A stretch of DNA of 14,408 bases from ZC4RG29 sp032907565 (GTDB taxonomy: Bacteria; Bacteroidota; Bacteroidia; Cytophagales; Cyclobacteriaceae): contig JAJJPK010000147.1 in assembly GCA_032907565.1 (NCBI GenBank), positions 1 through 14,408 on the forward strand, read 5' to 3'. Each line of letters begins with the position of its first letter. Position 1 is the first letter of the stretch. The notes beneath the pieces were generated by a model that searched no databases, was not told where the DNA came from, and saw only the letters and a list, made by a program, of their open reading frames with translations. The position numbers and the translations under genes are program-made. Of the stretch, positions 14,333 to 14,408 are shown one piece after another.

Positions 14333-14400
14333 AATGAGTGAATGAGTGAATGAGTGAATGAATCAGTGAATGAGTGAATGAGTGAATGAGCGAATGAGCG
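14333..14400. repeat. Octamer tandem repeat (AATGAGTG)n
   Basis: Eight tandem units read AATGAGTG x3, then a 12-base variant AATGAATCAGTG, AATGAGTG x2, and AATGAGCG x2, ending eight bases before the window edge. The C variants at the right end and the 4-base insertion show degeneration. The unit is not a multiple of three, so slippage would shift a reading frame if it were coding. It lies outside any supported gene. Confidence 0.9.
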
Positions 14401-14408
14401 TTACCGGC

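Noticed and set aside
14333..14400. CRISPR-like array
   Set aside because: The units are 8 bp with no spacers; this is a simple tandem repeat.

Overview
The window looks like chromosomal DNA of a moderately GC-rich Bacteroidota, probably from the Cytophagales/Chitinophagales side (inference). Reasons: Bacteroidota-type -7 boxes (TAnnTTTG) precede several genes; Shine-Dalgarno sequences are mostly absent; the tRNA has no encoded CCA; and the gene families (CreD with a small winged-helix regulator, carboxypeptidase-regulatory-domain secreted protein, MFSKxCEY-type Rrf2 regulator) are typical of that phylum.

Left block, + strand, 251-5178: a two-gene unit (six-helix membrane protein, then a 100-aa winged-helix regulator overlapping it by 4 bp) is followed by a tight three-gene unit (B12-type radical SAM protein, CreD inner-membrane protein, unrecognised polytopic membrane protein). 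Each unit is headed by the same palindrome, ACTTTG-N5-CAAAGT followed by ACTTT. The first copy sits on the -7 box of a good promoter. The simplest reading is a self-regulated envelope regulon controlled by the winged-helix protein.

Middle block, - strand, 5154-9161: pruA (proline to glutamate catabolism), a YjjG-type HAD nucleotidase, an ArsR-type regulator, a tRNA-Pro whose anticodon reads AGG (unusual in bacteria) with an intrinsic terminator, and a secreted carboxypeptidase-regulatory-like protein. pruA converges on the left block and its 3' end overlaps the last + strand gene by 25 bp.

Right block, - strand, 9320-14136: a nitric-oxide module. In transcription order it holds a 616-aa FMN/TIM-barrel protein resembling nitronate monooxygenase/FabK, an Rrf2/NsrR-like regulator with three cysteines, a perfect 15+4+15 bp inverted repeat, and a 779-aa qNOR-family enzyme. 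That enzyme does not look like an ordinary quinol NO reductase. One FeB histidine is replaced by Asn (SHN instead of GHH), a nearby conserved Glu is Gln, and two quinol-site acidic residues are Gly. I recall this combination for putative NO dismutases (Nod: 2 NO to N2 + O2), so this locus is the most interesting part of the window. The window ends in an (AATGAGTG)n octamer tandem repeat.
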